NCBI RefSeq assembly: GCF_014647415.1
Contig: NZ_BMPD01000004.1
Coordinates: 310,001 to 374,000, forward strand
Source of the DNA: Haloarcula sebkhae
GTDB taxonomy: Archaea; Halobacteriota; Halobacteria; Halobacteriales; Haloarculaceae
DNA: 64,000 bases
Direction: 5' to 3'
This document shows, one piece after another, positions 16,821 through 26,150 of this stretch (position 1 is its first letter; every line of letters starts with the position of its first letter). Below the pieces are notes generated by a model, which worked only from the letters and a program-made list of their open reading frames with translations, searched no databases and was not told the DNA's origin. A program made the position numbers and the translations under genes.

Positions 16821-19800
16821 TTACCGTATCGCCGCCGCGACCATCTCGATGGGATGTGGCGGCTCCACGTCACTGTCGCCGAAGTCGTCAATCTGGGACC
16901 GGCAGGACGCGCCGGGCGCGACGACTTGCTCGGCGGGCGAGTCATCTATCTGTCCCAGCAGGAGGTCCGCGATGCCCTCGCTCATCGAGTAGTGTTCGGC
17001 CTCGTAGCCGAAACTCCCGGCCATGCCACAACAGCCCGAATCGAGCGGGTCGACTTCGTAGCCGGCCCGACGGAGGACGCCGACGGCGTGGTGATCCTTC
17101 TTCGTCGCCTTCTGGTGACAGTGGCCGTGGTACGCCAGCGAGTCGCCTGGCTCGTCGAAGGCGATCGTCTCTCCCAGCCGGTACGTGTCGAGGTACTCGC
17201 AGACGCCGTACGTGTTTTCCGCGACGGTATCGACATCGTCGCCGGAGAGCAGGTCCCGGTAGTCGACCTGGTACATCACCGCGTCCGAGGGTTCGATGGT
17301 GACCACATCCCAGCCGTCGCGGATTCGCGGTGCGAGCGCGTCCACGTTCGCCTGAGCTGTCTCACGAGCGTGGTTTAGCATACTCTTCGAGAACGCGGGA
17401 CGGCCGCTGTCTGTCACATCGTCGGGCACGACGACGTGGACGCCCCCCGCCTCCAGCACTTCTACAGCCGCTTTCCCGACATCGGGGTGGCTGTAATTCG
17501 TGTACGGGTCAGCGAGCAAGAGCACCTTCCGGTCAGCTTTGCTCGCCGCGACCATTGCGCCGCCGCGGTCAGCCCACCAGTCCCGGAACGTGGTCCGGTG
17601 GAAGCCGGGTAGCGTCCGTTCTTCCGTGATGCCGACCGTTTTCTCCATGAGCAGTCCCGACCCCGGCAGGTCCATCAGCCAGTTCGATACCGGGGCGAAC
17701 GTGCTCCCGAGGGAGAGCACGGTCTCGACGTTAGCGAACAGTCGGTCCCGCAACGAGATGCCCTCGCGCTGGTGGTGTTCGTGGACCACCTCGGCCTTGA
17801 GCTTCGCCATGTCGACGCCGCTCGGGCAGTCCTTTTTACAGCCTTTGCAACCGATGCAGAGGTCAAGGACTTCCGTGACGAACTCCTCCTCAAAGGGATC
17901 ATCCGGGAGATCACCGTCCATCGCCGACCGGAGCATGTTGGCCCGGCCGCGAGTGCTCGTGATTTCCTCTTCGGCCGCGCGGTAGGTCGGACACATGACG
18001 CCGCCAGTCGTTTCCTGGTGGCCGGTACAGCCCGCACAGCCGTGACAGAGTTCGACCATCCCCTGGAACCCGTTCTCGTTGTCCCAGTCGAGTGTCGGTT
18101 CGAAGCCAGCGTTGAATTCGTATTCCGGGTCGTACCGGAGGCTCTCGGCCGGGTCGTGCTCGCCACAGATGTTCCCCGGGTTCAGCCGCCAGTCGGGGTC
18201 GAACGCCGACTTCAGGTCGCGGAACGTCTCCCAGAGGTCGTCGCCGTAGAGCTTGCGGTTCCACTGGGTTCGGGCACGCCCGTCGCCGTGTTCGCCCGAC
18301 ACGGACCCGTCGTACTGGACGACGAGATCCGTGATAGCGTCGGAGATGGTTTCCATCGTCTCGATGCCGTCCCCGGATTTCAGGTTCAACAGCGGTCTGA
18401 TATGCAGGACGCCGGGGCCGGCGTGGGCGTAGTAGGAGGCGAAGGTGTCGTGCTCGTCGAACAACTCCCGGATGTCGGCGATGTACTCCGGGAGGTTCTC
18501 AGCCGGGATAGCCGTGTCTTCGACGAACGGCCAGTGCTTGTCGTCGCCCGTCCGCGACAGGAGTATCGGCAGCCCGGCCTTGCGCATCTTCCAGAACTTC
18601 GCCTGCCGGTCTGCGTCGTAAGCCTCCAGCGCGTCGACGGCGTGGACGGGGGCATCAGTGATCGACGCCGCCCCCTCGCTTGGGGACTCTCTGGCGTCGT
18701 ATCCTGGGAGTCGGTCGGCGAGCAGATCGGCGACCTTCTGAGCGCCCTCCTCGGCCGATTCGGCATAGAACTCGACGAGGAGCGTCGAGTCCGTCTCCTC
18801 GGGAAGCATGCCGACGACGTCGGCGAACTCCGGTGTCTCCGTAGCGAGATCAAGGAGCACGTCGTCCATAACCTCGACGGCCGAGGGGTCGTGGTCGAGA
18901 ATCGGGGCCACGTCCCGCATCGCCGAGATGATGTCGTCGTAGGTCAGCATGGCGACAGCCGTGGCCTCGGGAACAGGTTCGAGCGAAACCGTCGCCTCCG
19001 TCACGACGGCCAACGTTCCCTCGCTCCCGGCGAGCAGGCGTGCGAGGTTGACTTCGCCGCGCTCCCTGGCGGTATCGACCAGTTCGTCCAGATTGTACCC
19101 GGAGACGTTGCGTTTGAGCTCCGGATATTTGTCGTCAATCTCCGCGGCATCTGCTGAGAGGATTTTCGAGACTTCGGCGTAGATCCGAGTTTCGAGGTCG
19201 GCGTCGGGGCCGGCCTCGGCCGCTCGTGCTTCGAGATCATCAACGTCTACCCAGCCGAATGTCGTCCGGGTTCCGTCCGCGAGGACGACCTCACACTCCT
19301 CGATATAGGCGTCTGTTTTCCCGTATTTCAGCGAGTGTGCACCGGTCGTATTGTTCCCGATTGCACCGCCGAGAACGCTCTTGTCGCCCCAGGCCGGGTC
19401 CGGCGCGAACTTCAGCCCGTGAGGTTCGAGCCGGTCGTTGAGGCGAGCAATGGTGATGCCAGCTTGGGCGCGGGCCTGCCTGGCCTCGGGGTCGACCGAC
19501 AGCGCCTGGTCCATGTGCCGTTTGAAATCGAGGACGACCGCCTCGTTGACGGCTTGTCCGGCGAGGCTAGTCCCGCCACCCCGTGGGAGGACTGGAATGC
19601 CCTCCTCGGCGCAGTACTCCATCACCGCGACCACGTCCTCGGTCGAGACCGGAGAAACGACGCCGATCGGGAGTTGCTCGTACGCGCTCGCGTCGGTAGC
19701 AAACAGCTCACGGGTGTACGTGTCGAAGCGTACATCACCGTCTACACGGCGCTCCAGAGCCGCCACGAGATCTGGCCGATTGATGTTGTCGCCCTGATAG

Positions 19801-19865
19801 TCGTAGTTCGCGTTCGGGTCTGTCGCCGGGTCACGTTGCTCGGGGAGTCGGGAATCGTATGCCAT
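16821..19865 (-). CDS. FAD-linked, Fe-S D-lactate dehydrogenase-like oxidase
   Basis: This 1014-residue protein joins a PCMH-type FAD domain to an Fe-S/CCG reductase module. FAD contacts are in VLPRGGGTSLAGQAVNEAVV, GAIGNNTTGAHSLKYGKT and LAGSEGTLAVVTEAT. The C-terminal half has cysteine groups CHGCAGC...CP and CIGCKGCKKDCPSG for two Fe-S clusters, then CCG-type motifs HGHCHQKAT and DSGCCGMAGSFGYE. This matches the Dld/GlpC-like lactate or glycolate oxidases that pass electrons to the respiratory chain. It lies 42 bases downstream of the lactate permease gene on the same strand, which supports lactate as substrate. D- or L-specificity is not shown by sequence alone; the PCMH type favours D-lactate. 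Confidence 0.88.
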   Translation of the reverse strand: MAYDSRLPEQRDPATDPNANYDYQGDNINRPDLVAALERRVDGDVRFDTYTRELFATDASAYEQLPIGVVSPVSTEDVVAVMEYCAEEGIPVLPRGGGTSLAGQAVNEAVVLDFKRHMDQALSVDPEARQARAQAGITIARLNDRLEPHGLKFAPDPAWGDKSVLGGAIGNNTTGAHSLKYGKTDAYIEECEVVLADGTRTTFGWVDVDDLEARAAEAGPDADLETRIYAEVSKILSADAAEIDDKYPELKRNVSGYNLDELVDTARERGEVNLARLLAGSEGTLAVVTEATVSLEPVPEATAVAMLTYDDIISAMRDVAPILDHDPSAVEVMDDVLLDLATETPEFADVVGMLPEETDSTLLVEFYAESAEEGAQKVADLLADRLPGYDARESPSEGAASITDAPVHAVDALEAYDADRQAKFWKMRKAGLPILLSRTGDDKHWPFVEDTAIPAENLPEYIADIRELFDEHDTFASYYAHAGPGVLHIRPLLNLKSGDGIETMETISDAITDLVVQYDGSVSGEHGDGRARTQWNRKLYGDDLWETFRDLKSAFDPDWRLNPGNICGEHDPAESLRYDPEYEFNAGFEPTLDWDNENGFQGMVELCHGCAGCTGHQETTGGVMCPTYRAAEEEITSTRGRANMLRSAMDGDLPDDPFEEEFVTEVLDLCIGCKGCKKDCPSGVDMAKLKAEVVHEHHQREGISLRDRLFANVETVLSLGSTFAPVSNWLMDLPGSGLLMEKTVGITEERTLPGFHRTTFRDWWADRGGAMVAASKADRKVLLLADPYTNYSHPDVGKAAVEVLEAGGVHVVVPDDVTDSGRPAFSKSMLNHARETAQANVDALAPRIRDGWDVVTIEPSDAVMYQVDYRDLLSGDDVDTVAENTYGVCEYLDTYRLGETIAFDEPGDSLAYHGHCHQKATKKDHHAVGVLRRAGYEVDPLDSGCCGMAGSFGYEAEHYSMSEGIADLLLGQIDDSPAEQVVAPGASCRSQIDDFGDSDVEPPHPIEMVAAAIR

Positions 19866-19907
19866 GAATGGGAAGTGGGTAGAGGGTAGGTGGGAAGGTG
19901 AGTCGGG

Positions 19908-21686
19908 TTAGAAGGCGCCCGGGGCCACGACGAAGGCCAGGACAAGCGTCAGTATACCCGTGAACACACCGTAGTACAGCACCGGAATCAGTTCGAGACG
20001 GATGACGCGTCCCTCCTCGCCGATGAGGCCGACCACCGTGAGGGCGGCGACCACGTTGTGAATGGCGATGAGGTTGCCGATTGCGCCACCGACCGCCTGT
20101 GCGGCAACGACAATCTGGGTCGGGGCACCGATCTGCTGGGCGGCCTGGAACTGGAACAGGCCGAACAGGATATCGCTGACCGTGTTCGAACCGGCGATGA
20201 AGGCACCGAACGCGCCGATGAAGCCCGAGAAGAACGGGAACATCTGGCCGGTCCCACTCGCCGTGATCTCTGACAGCAAGCCGAGCATTCCGGAGTTGAT
20301 CGGCGCGGCCTCCAGCACGACGGTACTGCCGGTCCGTTGCATGATCATGACCGTCGCGACAGCGAACCACAGCGCCACGACAGCCGGCGCAATGTTTCGG
20401 AGCGCCTCGCTCCACGAGGCCTTGATTTCGTCGGTGGACATCCCGTGGAGCGCGTAGGTAATCACGGCCACGAGGACGAAGAGACTCCCGGGGAGGTAGA
20501 ACAACTCGACGCCCTCCGAGAACGGCGTGCCGAGGATGTTGTTCCACAGGAGAACGCCGTTCGTCGAGAGGAACTCCTGAATCGGACTGACAACGCGGGT
20601 CACGACGAGCAACGCGGCGACGAGGAGGTACGGCAGCCAGGCCATACCCAGCGACATATCCTGCGAGTGTGAGTCTTCAAACGTTGCCGTGCCACCGTCA
20701 GCTGCGACCGTTCCTTCCCGGCTGCTGCCCGATGTGGTGCCGACACCCTCTCCGGGCTCGATACTGCCGATCCAGTGGTCCGGCCACTGGGCCTGCGGGC
20801 CGAAGTCCCATTCCTCGTCGGGGAGGAAGTAACCGGCCCGTAGCGTGGTCGTGACCACGAGTAGCCCGACCATCGCACCCAGCAGTGCCGGGAACGTCGG
20901 ACCGAGGAAGTACGCAGTCGCGACGTATGGGATTGCGAAGGAAGCCCACGCGAAGAGGCACAGCGGCAGGACTTCGAGCGCCGGCTTGATGGACCGCTCT
21001 TCGCCGAAGAAACGCGTCATCATCGCCACGCCGATGAACGGGATGGCGATGCCGACGATAGCATGGATGAGCGCCGCCCACAGACCAATCTGGGCGACGT
21101 ACGCACCGACGCTCTCAAAGCCACCCTGTTGCAGCACCTGCTGTGAGGCGCCCGTACCCTCTGCGAACACCACGTCACGCAGCCCGATGATCAGCGGTGT
21201 TCCGACCGCCCCGAAGGTGATAGCGAGGATGTTCCCCGTGAGGGCGACGACAACAGCGGCAAGTGGCGGGAAGCCCAGGCCGACCAGCAGCGGGCCGACG
21301 ATGGCCGCAGGCGTCCCGAAGCCGGCCGCGCCCTCGATGAACGATCCCATGAGGAACACGAGCAGAATGACCTGCACACGCCGGTCGTCGCTGATCGACG
21401 AGAACCCTGCGTTGATGACCTCGAACGCGCCGGACTGTTTCAGCGTGTACAGCAGGAGTATCGCCCCGAAGACGATGACAAGGATTCTGGTCGCTGTCAG
21501 CGCACCGCGTATCGATGCGGCGGCGATCAGCCGAGGGGACATCTGCCAACCGATGAAGGCGGCGATAGCCGCCACCGCCCACGCGATGGGCATCGTCCGT
21601 GTCGCGGGCTGGTACAGCCCGACCATCAGCACCGCGATGGTCGCAAGCGGCAGCAGTGCCATAAGCACCAGTGTGTGCTCAGACAT
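19908..21686 (-). CDS. lldP: L-lactate permease family transporter
   Basis: This 592-residue protein has about 13 membrane helices and matches the LctP/LldP family. Landmarks are VFLMGSFIEGAAGFGTPAAIVGPLLVGLG, which is the family signature, and later FFSGFIGAFGAFIAGSNTVSDILFGLFQ and AVGGAIGNLIAIHNVVAA. A hydrophilic cytosolic loop lies at about residues 300-345. It imports lactate with protons or sodium. It is the first gene of a two-gene operon with the FAD/Fe-S dehydrogenase. The long upstream region (21687-22354) holds two operator-like inverted repeats. Confidence 0.92.
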   Translation of the reverse strand: MSEHTLVLMALLPLATIAVLMVGLYQPATRTMPIAWAVAAIAAFIGWQMSPRLIAAASIRGALTATRILVIVFGAILLLYTLKQSGAFEVINAGFSSISDDRRVQVILLVFLMGSFIEGAAGFGTPAAIVGPLLVGLGFPPLAAVVVALTGNILAITFGAVGTPLIIGLRDVVFAEGTGASQQVLQQGGFESVGAYVAQIGLWAALIHAIVGIAIPFIGVAMMTRFFGEERSIKPALEVLPLCLFAWASFAIPYVATAYFLGPTFPALLGAMVGLLVVTTTLRAGYFLPDEEWDFGPQAQWPDHWIGSIEPGEGVGTTSGSSREGTVAADGGTATFEDSHSQDMSLGMAWLPYLLVAALLVVTRVVSPIQEFLSTNGVLLWNNILGTPFSEGVELFYLPGSLFVLVAVITYALHGMSTDEIKASWSEALRNIAPAVVALWFAVATVMIMQRTGSTVVLEAAPINSGMLGLLSEITASGTGQMFPFFSGFIGAFGAFIAGSNTVSDILFGLFQFQAAQQIGAPTQIVVAAQAVGGAIGNLIAIHNVVAALTVVGLIGEEGRVIRLELIPVLYYGVFTGILTLVLAFVVAPGAF

Positions 21687-21980
21687 CGGGACTCACCTCT
21701 GAGGTCCTGTCCGGACAGGTCGCACTTTCACCGATGATCCGCTCCGGGAAACGGTGTCGTGCTCTCATTTCGTAACCACCTCGGTACGTGGCTCTATCGC
21801 TCGAAACCATCCGATACGGCGGTTTCTGGTAGGGTGCATCAGTCACGTCGTCTGGCAGGGAGTATTTATACCTATCTACCGTTTACATTATAGTCTGTAC
21901 AGAATTTTGCCGGAACGGGAGCGAGAAGCGTTGATACAACAAAAATCAGGGGTTATTTTGTACGAACTAACGGAACGGGA

Positions 21981-21994
21981 TACAGTCGTGTGTA
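21981..21994. promoter_or_regulatory. Operator-like inverted repeat 1 (TACA-N6-TGTA)
   Basis: The sequence TACAGTCGTGTGTA has half sites TACA and TGTA with the spacer GTCGTG. It lies about 295 bases upstream of lldP and about 360 bases before the ThuA-like gene. It resembles the repeats at 22055-22068 and 13999-14012. Confidence 0.4.
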
Positions 21995-22054
21995 ACCGGT
22001 ATAGCAGTTCTTTACGCGGCGATTTCACTCGACTGTACTCCCACTGAAGAGGGT

Positions 22055-22068
22055 TACAGTCGTCTGTA
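22055..22068. promoter_or_regulatory. Operator-like inverted repeat 2 (TACAG-N4-CTGTA)
   Basis: TACAGTCGTCTGTA is a five-base inverted repeat with a four-base centre (TCGT). It differs by one base from the repeat at 21981-21994. The regular spacing suggests cooperative binding of one regulator. Confidence 0.4.
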
Positions 22069-22354
22069 TTCCACAGTGTCAGGGCAGTATTCACGGTCCT
22101 GTGGATACGGCTGGATATCGGGGCGTATCGGCGTTCAGCGTTGCGGCTGTCATAGCCACTGTATAGCGACGCTGGCGCGCGGTGACGAACCGGACACTCA
22201 GCGCTGCGCTCTACAAACCGGCATCTGCGGTGAATAATACTGCTGTGGAGAGTTCCCGTCGACCAGCCCGCGAATACGGGAACGAGTCGCGTCCGCTCGT
22301 CGTACGGATTGCCGCTTGGCGAACGCCGTTACGGCGGAAGTTGAAACCACGAGT

Positions 22355-23095
22355 ATGACACGCGTCACAGTCTGGAACGAATACGTCCACGAGCAGGAAC
22401 ACGAAGCGGTGGCAGACCTGTATCCCGACGGGATTCACGGCGCGATCGCCTCGGCACTGGAGGAGCGCGGCTTCGACACGGAAACCGCGACGCTTCAGGA
22501 GCCCGAACACGGCCTCACTGAAGAGGTACTGGCAGAAACTGACGTTCTGACTTGGTGGGGCCACGCCGCCCACGATCAGGTCGCCGACGAGGTGGTCGCC
22601 CGGGTGAAAGACCGGGTCCTCGACGGGATGGGGCTTATTGTCCTCCATTCGGGCCATTACTCGAAGATTTTCCGCGAATTGATGGGGACGACCTGCAGTC
22701 TGAAATGGCGCGAAGCCGCCGAAACCGAGCGGTTGTGGGTCGTCGAACCAGGCCATCCCATCGCCGATGGTATCGACGAGTACATCGAACTCCTGGAGAC
22801 CGAGATGTACGGCGAGCGCTTCGACATCCCCGCACCGGACACGCTCGTGTTCAACTCTTGGTTCGAGGGCGGCGAGGTGTTCCGGTCAGGGTGTTGCTAC
22901 CGCCGCGGAGCGGGCCGAATATTCTATTTCCGCCCGGGCCACGAGACCTATCCGATTTACCACAACGACGCGGTCCAGCAGGTCCTCGCCAATGCCTGTG
23001 AGTGGGCCGCTGCTGGGGACGGTCCGGAGCCATCGTTTGGCAACGCCGACCCGATTGAGGATATTGACGAAAGCGACGAGCGGTCGGTCCACTGA
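22355..23095 (+). CDS. ThuA-like (trehalose utilisation) domain protein
   Basis: Started at ATG 22355 ([14 protein letters not shown]) the protein has 246 residues and the glutamine-amidotransferase-like fold of ThuA. Visible blocks are [44 protein letters not shown] and [18 protein letters not shown]. ThuA-family proteins act on sugars such as trehalose-derived disaccharides in bacteria, but the biochemical role is mostly unclear; the catalytic cysteine of true amidotransferases is not apparent here. The gene is single and is followed by a decayed regulator gene in the opposite orientation. Confidence 0.8.
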   Translation: MTRVTVWNEYVHEQEHEAVADLYPDGIHGAIASALEERGFDTETATLQEPEHGLTEEVLAETDVLTWWGHAAHDQVADEVVARVKDRVLDGMGLIVLHSGHYSKIFRELMGTTCSLKWREAAETERLWVVEPGHPIADGIDEYIELLETEMYGERFDIPAPDTLVFNSWFEGGEVFRSGCCYRRGAGRIFYFRPGHETYPIYHNDAVQQVLANACEWAAAGDGPEPSFGNADPIEDIDESDERSVH

Positions 23096-23187
23096 TTTCG
23101 GCGTGGTGGTTTAGCGGCATCGTACTTAACCGAGTTGGGTTTTACATTCTATTACAACGAATACGCACTGCCATGGACCCTACACAG

Positions 23188-23744
23188 TCACTGTGGGAAC
23201 ACGGGCTGTGTCTTGTGCCGCCGTCGTTCACCGTTTCCCAGATGGTCAACATCGAGCTGTACCCCAGTACGGAGTGTTGATTCGAGACGATCGACCAACG
23301 GATCGAGCGACGTTTCGACCGGCGACAACACCCGCCACCGGTGCGTTCCGATTCGAAGACGACACCGTCCCCGATGTAGTCGGTGACGATAGCAGGTACT
23401 GCACAACACCGGTCGATGTGTGCGTGATACGTATATACAGTTCTGGCGGCCGATCGCCGGTCAAGAACCTGGTATTCCCGCGTCCCGGAACAGCGGTGCT
23501 CGTCGAGACACTCGTTACAGCGTTCTTCGTCGAGAAACACCTCATCGAGCGCAGAGATGGCGTCAGCGGGACCGTCTACGTGGTCGATACGCCACATAGC
23601 GTTTTCGGTCACGGTACACATGCCGTTCCGGAGTCGTAGCGTCGGGTACTCGTGAAACAGGTCCATTACCGGGTCGGCCCCCGCAGTGAACCGGAGGGTG
23701 AACGCGAACTCCTTCACAGAGAACAGATTCGGCTGTGATGCCAT
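23188..23744 (-). pseudogene. Frameshifted and truncated HTH_10-family (Bat-like) regulator
   Basis: The frame from ATG 23744 reads MASQPNLFSVKEFAFTLRF through IGDGVVFESERTGG and looks like the N-terminal sensor half of a haloarchaeal HTH_10 regulator. It includes LDEERCNECLDEHRC. Near 23335-23345 the likely continuation moves to another frame (HRWRVLSPVETSLDPLVDRL, LRTGVQLDVDHLGN), which stops at 23188. The C-terminal helix-turn-helix expected in this family is missing and the ThuA-like gene ends only 92 bases further on. The gene is therefore broken twice, by frameshift and by loss of the DNA-binding end. Confidence 0.6.
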
Positions 23745-23961
23745 AGTGAATCAGACGATAATACAGTCAGCCGGCTTTCGAACGCCGAAACGGTCACAGT
23801 GACGGGAAAAGGGCACTGACGCTGCGAGTTACGTACCTGCTTAGCATCGACCGGCCAGAACGCTCCAACAGCGGACCCAGCCTGTACTCGCCACTCAGTG
23901 GCCAGTAAAACCGTGTTTAGTGGTTAGCAATGGGATAGGCGCTTCCAGAGCCGGTTCGGGT

Positions 23962-24540
23962 CTACTCCTCGGGACCGAACAGCGCATCCGCGTCGGCGGG
24001 CGTATCGAAGTCGTGGAAGTGCTCCCCTTTCTCCTTCGTGAGAATGTTCAGGGCCGCCGCCGCGCCGTCGCCGGCGGAGATGACGGCCTGCCACTCCTCG
24101 GCTCGGACCATCCCACCCGTCGCGTAGGCGTGGTCGACACTCGTCTCCATCGTCACATCCACGTCAACGACATTTTCATCAGTCATGTCACAGCCCAGTG
24201 TCTCAGCGAGGTCACGGTTAGCCCCAGTCGCGAGGATGAGATAGGAGGCTTTGTACGTGTCATCCTCGGTTACAACCTCGAACCCGCCGTCGGTTTGCTC
24301 CACGTCGGTCACTTCTGTGCCCTGTTTTCGGTCGACGCCGAAGCTATCCACCTGCGACCGGGCTGTCTCCATGAACGCGGACCCATCCTGAGAGCCGACC
24401 CCGAGATAGTTGAACAGGTGAGCTTTGTGCATCCAGGTCCCATCAGTGTCGAAGACTGTCGTTTCCAGCCCGTTTTTCTGTGCAAACAGTGCCGCGCTCA
24501 GGCCGGCGGGGCCGCCCCCGACGATGAGAACGTCCGTCAT
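23962..24540 (-). CDS. Short FAD/NAD(P)-binding oxidoreductase (thioredoxin-reductase-like)
   Basis: This 192-residue protein has the FAD-binding start VLIVGGGPAGLSAALFAQKNG and the late ATG motif LILATGANRD, followed by VDHAYATGGMVRAEEWQAVISAGDG, the FAD-closing segment of thioredoxin reductase-like proteins. The central NAD(P)H domain and the redox CxxC pair are missing, so it is about 100 residues shorter than TrxB. Short single-domain relatives occur in haloarchaea. The start is set at ATG 24540; an ATG seven codons upstream also exists. It is divergent from the zinc dehydrogenase gene with about 110 bases between. Confidence 0.75.
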   Translation of the reverse strand: MTDVLIVGGGPAGLSAALFAQKNGLETTVFDTDGTWMHKAHLFNYLGVGSQDGSAFMETARSQVDSFGVDRKQGTEVTDVEQTDGGFEVVTEDDTYKASYLILATGANRDLAETLGCDMTDENVVDVDVTMETSVDHAYATGGMVRAEEWQAVISAGDGAAAALNILTKEKGEHFHDFDTPADADALFGPEE

Positions 24541-24651
24541 GTTTCTGCAATTATGTTCCATCGCTGGTAATTGTTTCCATCCAATAAAACGTTCAGTCGG
24601 ATGTGGCAAAGGCATGAGAACGGTTTTGCACAGCCGCCCCGAAGCGATCGT

Positions 24652-25692
24652 ATGCGCGCAGCCATCTATCGCGGCCCCGGTGAGATCACCGTCGAAGAGG
24701 TCCCGCGGCCGGAAATCGAATCGCCCACCGACGCGATCGTACGCGTGACCCACACCGCCGTCTGTGGCTCTGATCTGTGGTTCTATCGCGGCCAGAGCGA
24801 CCGGGAGGAGGGGTCCCGCGTCGGCCACGAACCGATGGGTATCGTCGAGGAAGTCGGCGACGACGTGCGCTCAGTCGAGCCCGGCGACCGGGTGTTCGCC
24901 CCGTTCGTCATCAGCTGTGGCCGGTGTGAGTTCTGCCGGAAAGGACTGCACACGTCCTGTGTCAACGGCGATTCCTGGGGCGGCGACAACGGCGGCGGCC
25001 AAGGCGAGTACGTCCGAGCAACGGAAGCCGACGGCACACTCGTCCGCGTTCCTGACCGTCACGCCAACGACGAGGATACGCTCGAAGCGATTCTCCCGCT
25101 GACAGACGTGATGGGAACCGGCCACCACGCAGCGGTGAGTGCCGGTGTCAGTGAAGGCGACACCTGTATTGTTGTCGGCGATGGTGCCGTCGGACTGTGT
25201 GGCGTGCTCGCGGCCCGCCGTCTTGGGGCGGAACGCATTATCGCAATGGGACATCACGAGGACCGTCTCGAACTCGCGGAGTCGTTTGGTGCGACAGAGA
25301 CCATCGCCGCTCGCGGCCAAGAGGCCGTGGACGCCGCAGACGACCTGACGAACGGCGGTGCAAACCACGTTCTGGAATGTGTCGGTGCGGCCTCGGCGAT
25401 GGAGACCGCTATCGACGTCTGCCGGCCGGGCGGGACTGTCGGCTACGTCGGTGTCCCGCATGGCGTCGACGACTCCGGACTGGACGTGTTCTCGCTGTTC
25501 GGCGACAACATCGCGCTCAACGGCGGCGTCGCACCGGTTCGCGCCTACGCCGACGACCTGCTGAACGACGTGTTGCAGGGGACACTCGACCCGTCACCGA
25601 TATTCACGAAAACCGTCGACCTCGACGGCGTACCCGAGGGCTATCGGGCGATGGACGAGCGCGAAGCGATCAAAGTTCTCGTCAAACTGTAG
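24652..25692 (+). CDS. Zinc-dependent alcohol dehydrogenase (medium chain)
   Basis: Started at ATG 24652 (MRAAIYRGPGEI) the protein has 346 residues. Catalytic zinc ligands are in AVCGSDLWFYRG and GHEPMG; the structural zinc loop is CGRCEFCRKGLHTSC. The NAD(P) fold is CIVVGDGAVGLCGVLAARRLG with IAMGHHEDR after it. The glycine-rich insert SWGGDNGGGQGEYVR and the TDVMGTGHHA segment match threonine/formaldehyde-dehydrogenase-like members of the family. The substrate is unknown. It may share a promoter region with the divergent flavoprotein. Confidence 0.88.
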   Translation: MRAAIYRGPGEITVEEVPRPEIESPTDAIVRVTHTAVCGSDLWFYRGQSDREEGSRVGHEPMGIVEEVGDDVRSVEPGDRVFAPFVISCGRCEFCRKGLHTSCVNGDSWGGDNGGGQGEYVRATEADGTLVRVPDRHANDEDTLEAILPLTDVMGTGHHAAVSAGVSEGDTCIVVGDGAVGLCGVLAARRLGAERIIAMGHHEDRLELAESFGATETIAARGQEAVDAADDLTNGGANHVLECVGAASAMETAIDVCRPGGTVGYVGVPHGVDDSGLDVFSLFGDNIALNGGVAPVRAYADDLLNDVLQGTLDPSPIFTKTVDLDGVPEGYRAMDEREAIKVLVKL

Positions 25693-25839
25693 TCGGTCTG
25701 CGCTAGCTGTCACCCACGCAAACCGCGAAAGAACTCGCTATACGTTATGCGACCGGTGCTGAAGCAATCTGTACGGACCAAGCGCTGGAGCGTTCAGTGC
25801 GCCGTCCTGTGGAGAGCCAGTTATAATCCACAGGTGCTG

Positions 25840-25977
25840 CTATACTAGCTTTCCGCACGACCGACAACGAGGACGGTCAGCCGACGGGTCGTACGCTAGC
25901 GCAACGTCGTTGCAGTGACGGCAATATCGGTCGGAGCCAGTGGTGTAAGAGTGCGTGTTCCCTTCGTGTACTAACAT
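25840..25977 (-). CDS. Tiny zinc-ribbon protein
   Basis: The likely gene starts at ATG 25977 and encodes 45 residues beginning MLVHEGNTHSYTTGSDRYCR. Two knuckles, CRHC and CRSC, are separated by 18 residues (CRHCNDVALAYDPSADRPRC), the pattern of haloarchaeal one-domain zinc-finger small proteins. Such proteins are known in haloarchaea as regulators of swarming, biofilm and stress. The frame can be extended upstream to 26058, but that part is hydrophobic and AT-rich and looks like a promoter region. Confidence 0.6.
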   Translation of the reverse strand: MLVHEGNTHSYTTGSDRYCRHCNDVALAYDPSADRPRCRSCGKLV

Positions 25978-26150
25978 ATGTGAGTTGATGTCACGGTGGT
26001 ATAAATTCTTTCTGGACAAACAGACCACTATACCCTTATATACCATATATACGAGCAATGACTGCTATAGTATTAGATCGTTCATCCAGATATAGAGCTT
26101 GATATCTCAATACTGCTACGTAACCTATTGTGAGAGTGGGCAGACAGTGG

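Larger units (their letters stand above)
21687..22354. promoter_or_regulatory. Divergent regulatory region between lldP and the ThuA-like gene
   Basis: About 670 bases carry no convincing gene; the open frames here have non-haloarchaeal composition. A symmetrical TATA-like element (TATTTATA) lies at 21864-21871 and could serve either direction. The two palindromes TACA-N6-TGTA at 21981-21994 and 22055-22068 lie 74 bases apart, close to seven turns of the helix, and both have CG in the spacer centre. A further CTGTACAG palindrome is near 21895-21902. The region is AT-richer than its surroundings. Confidence 0.5.

Noticed and set aside
17772..19157. Long antisense frame of 461 codons within the FAD/Fe-S dehydrogenase gene
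   Set aside because: It mirrors the codon bias of the real gene and has no domain of its own.
21754..22047. Open frame of 97 codons on the plus strand inside the lldP/ThuA intergenic region
   Set aside because: It runs through operator-like palindromes and AT-rich DNA, is basic, and has no recognisable domain.
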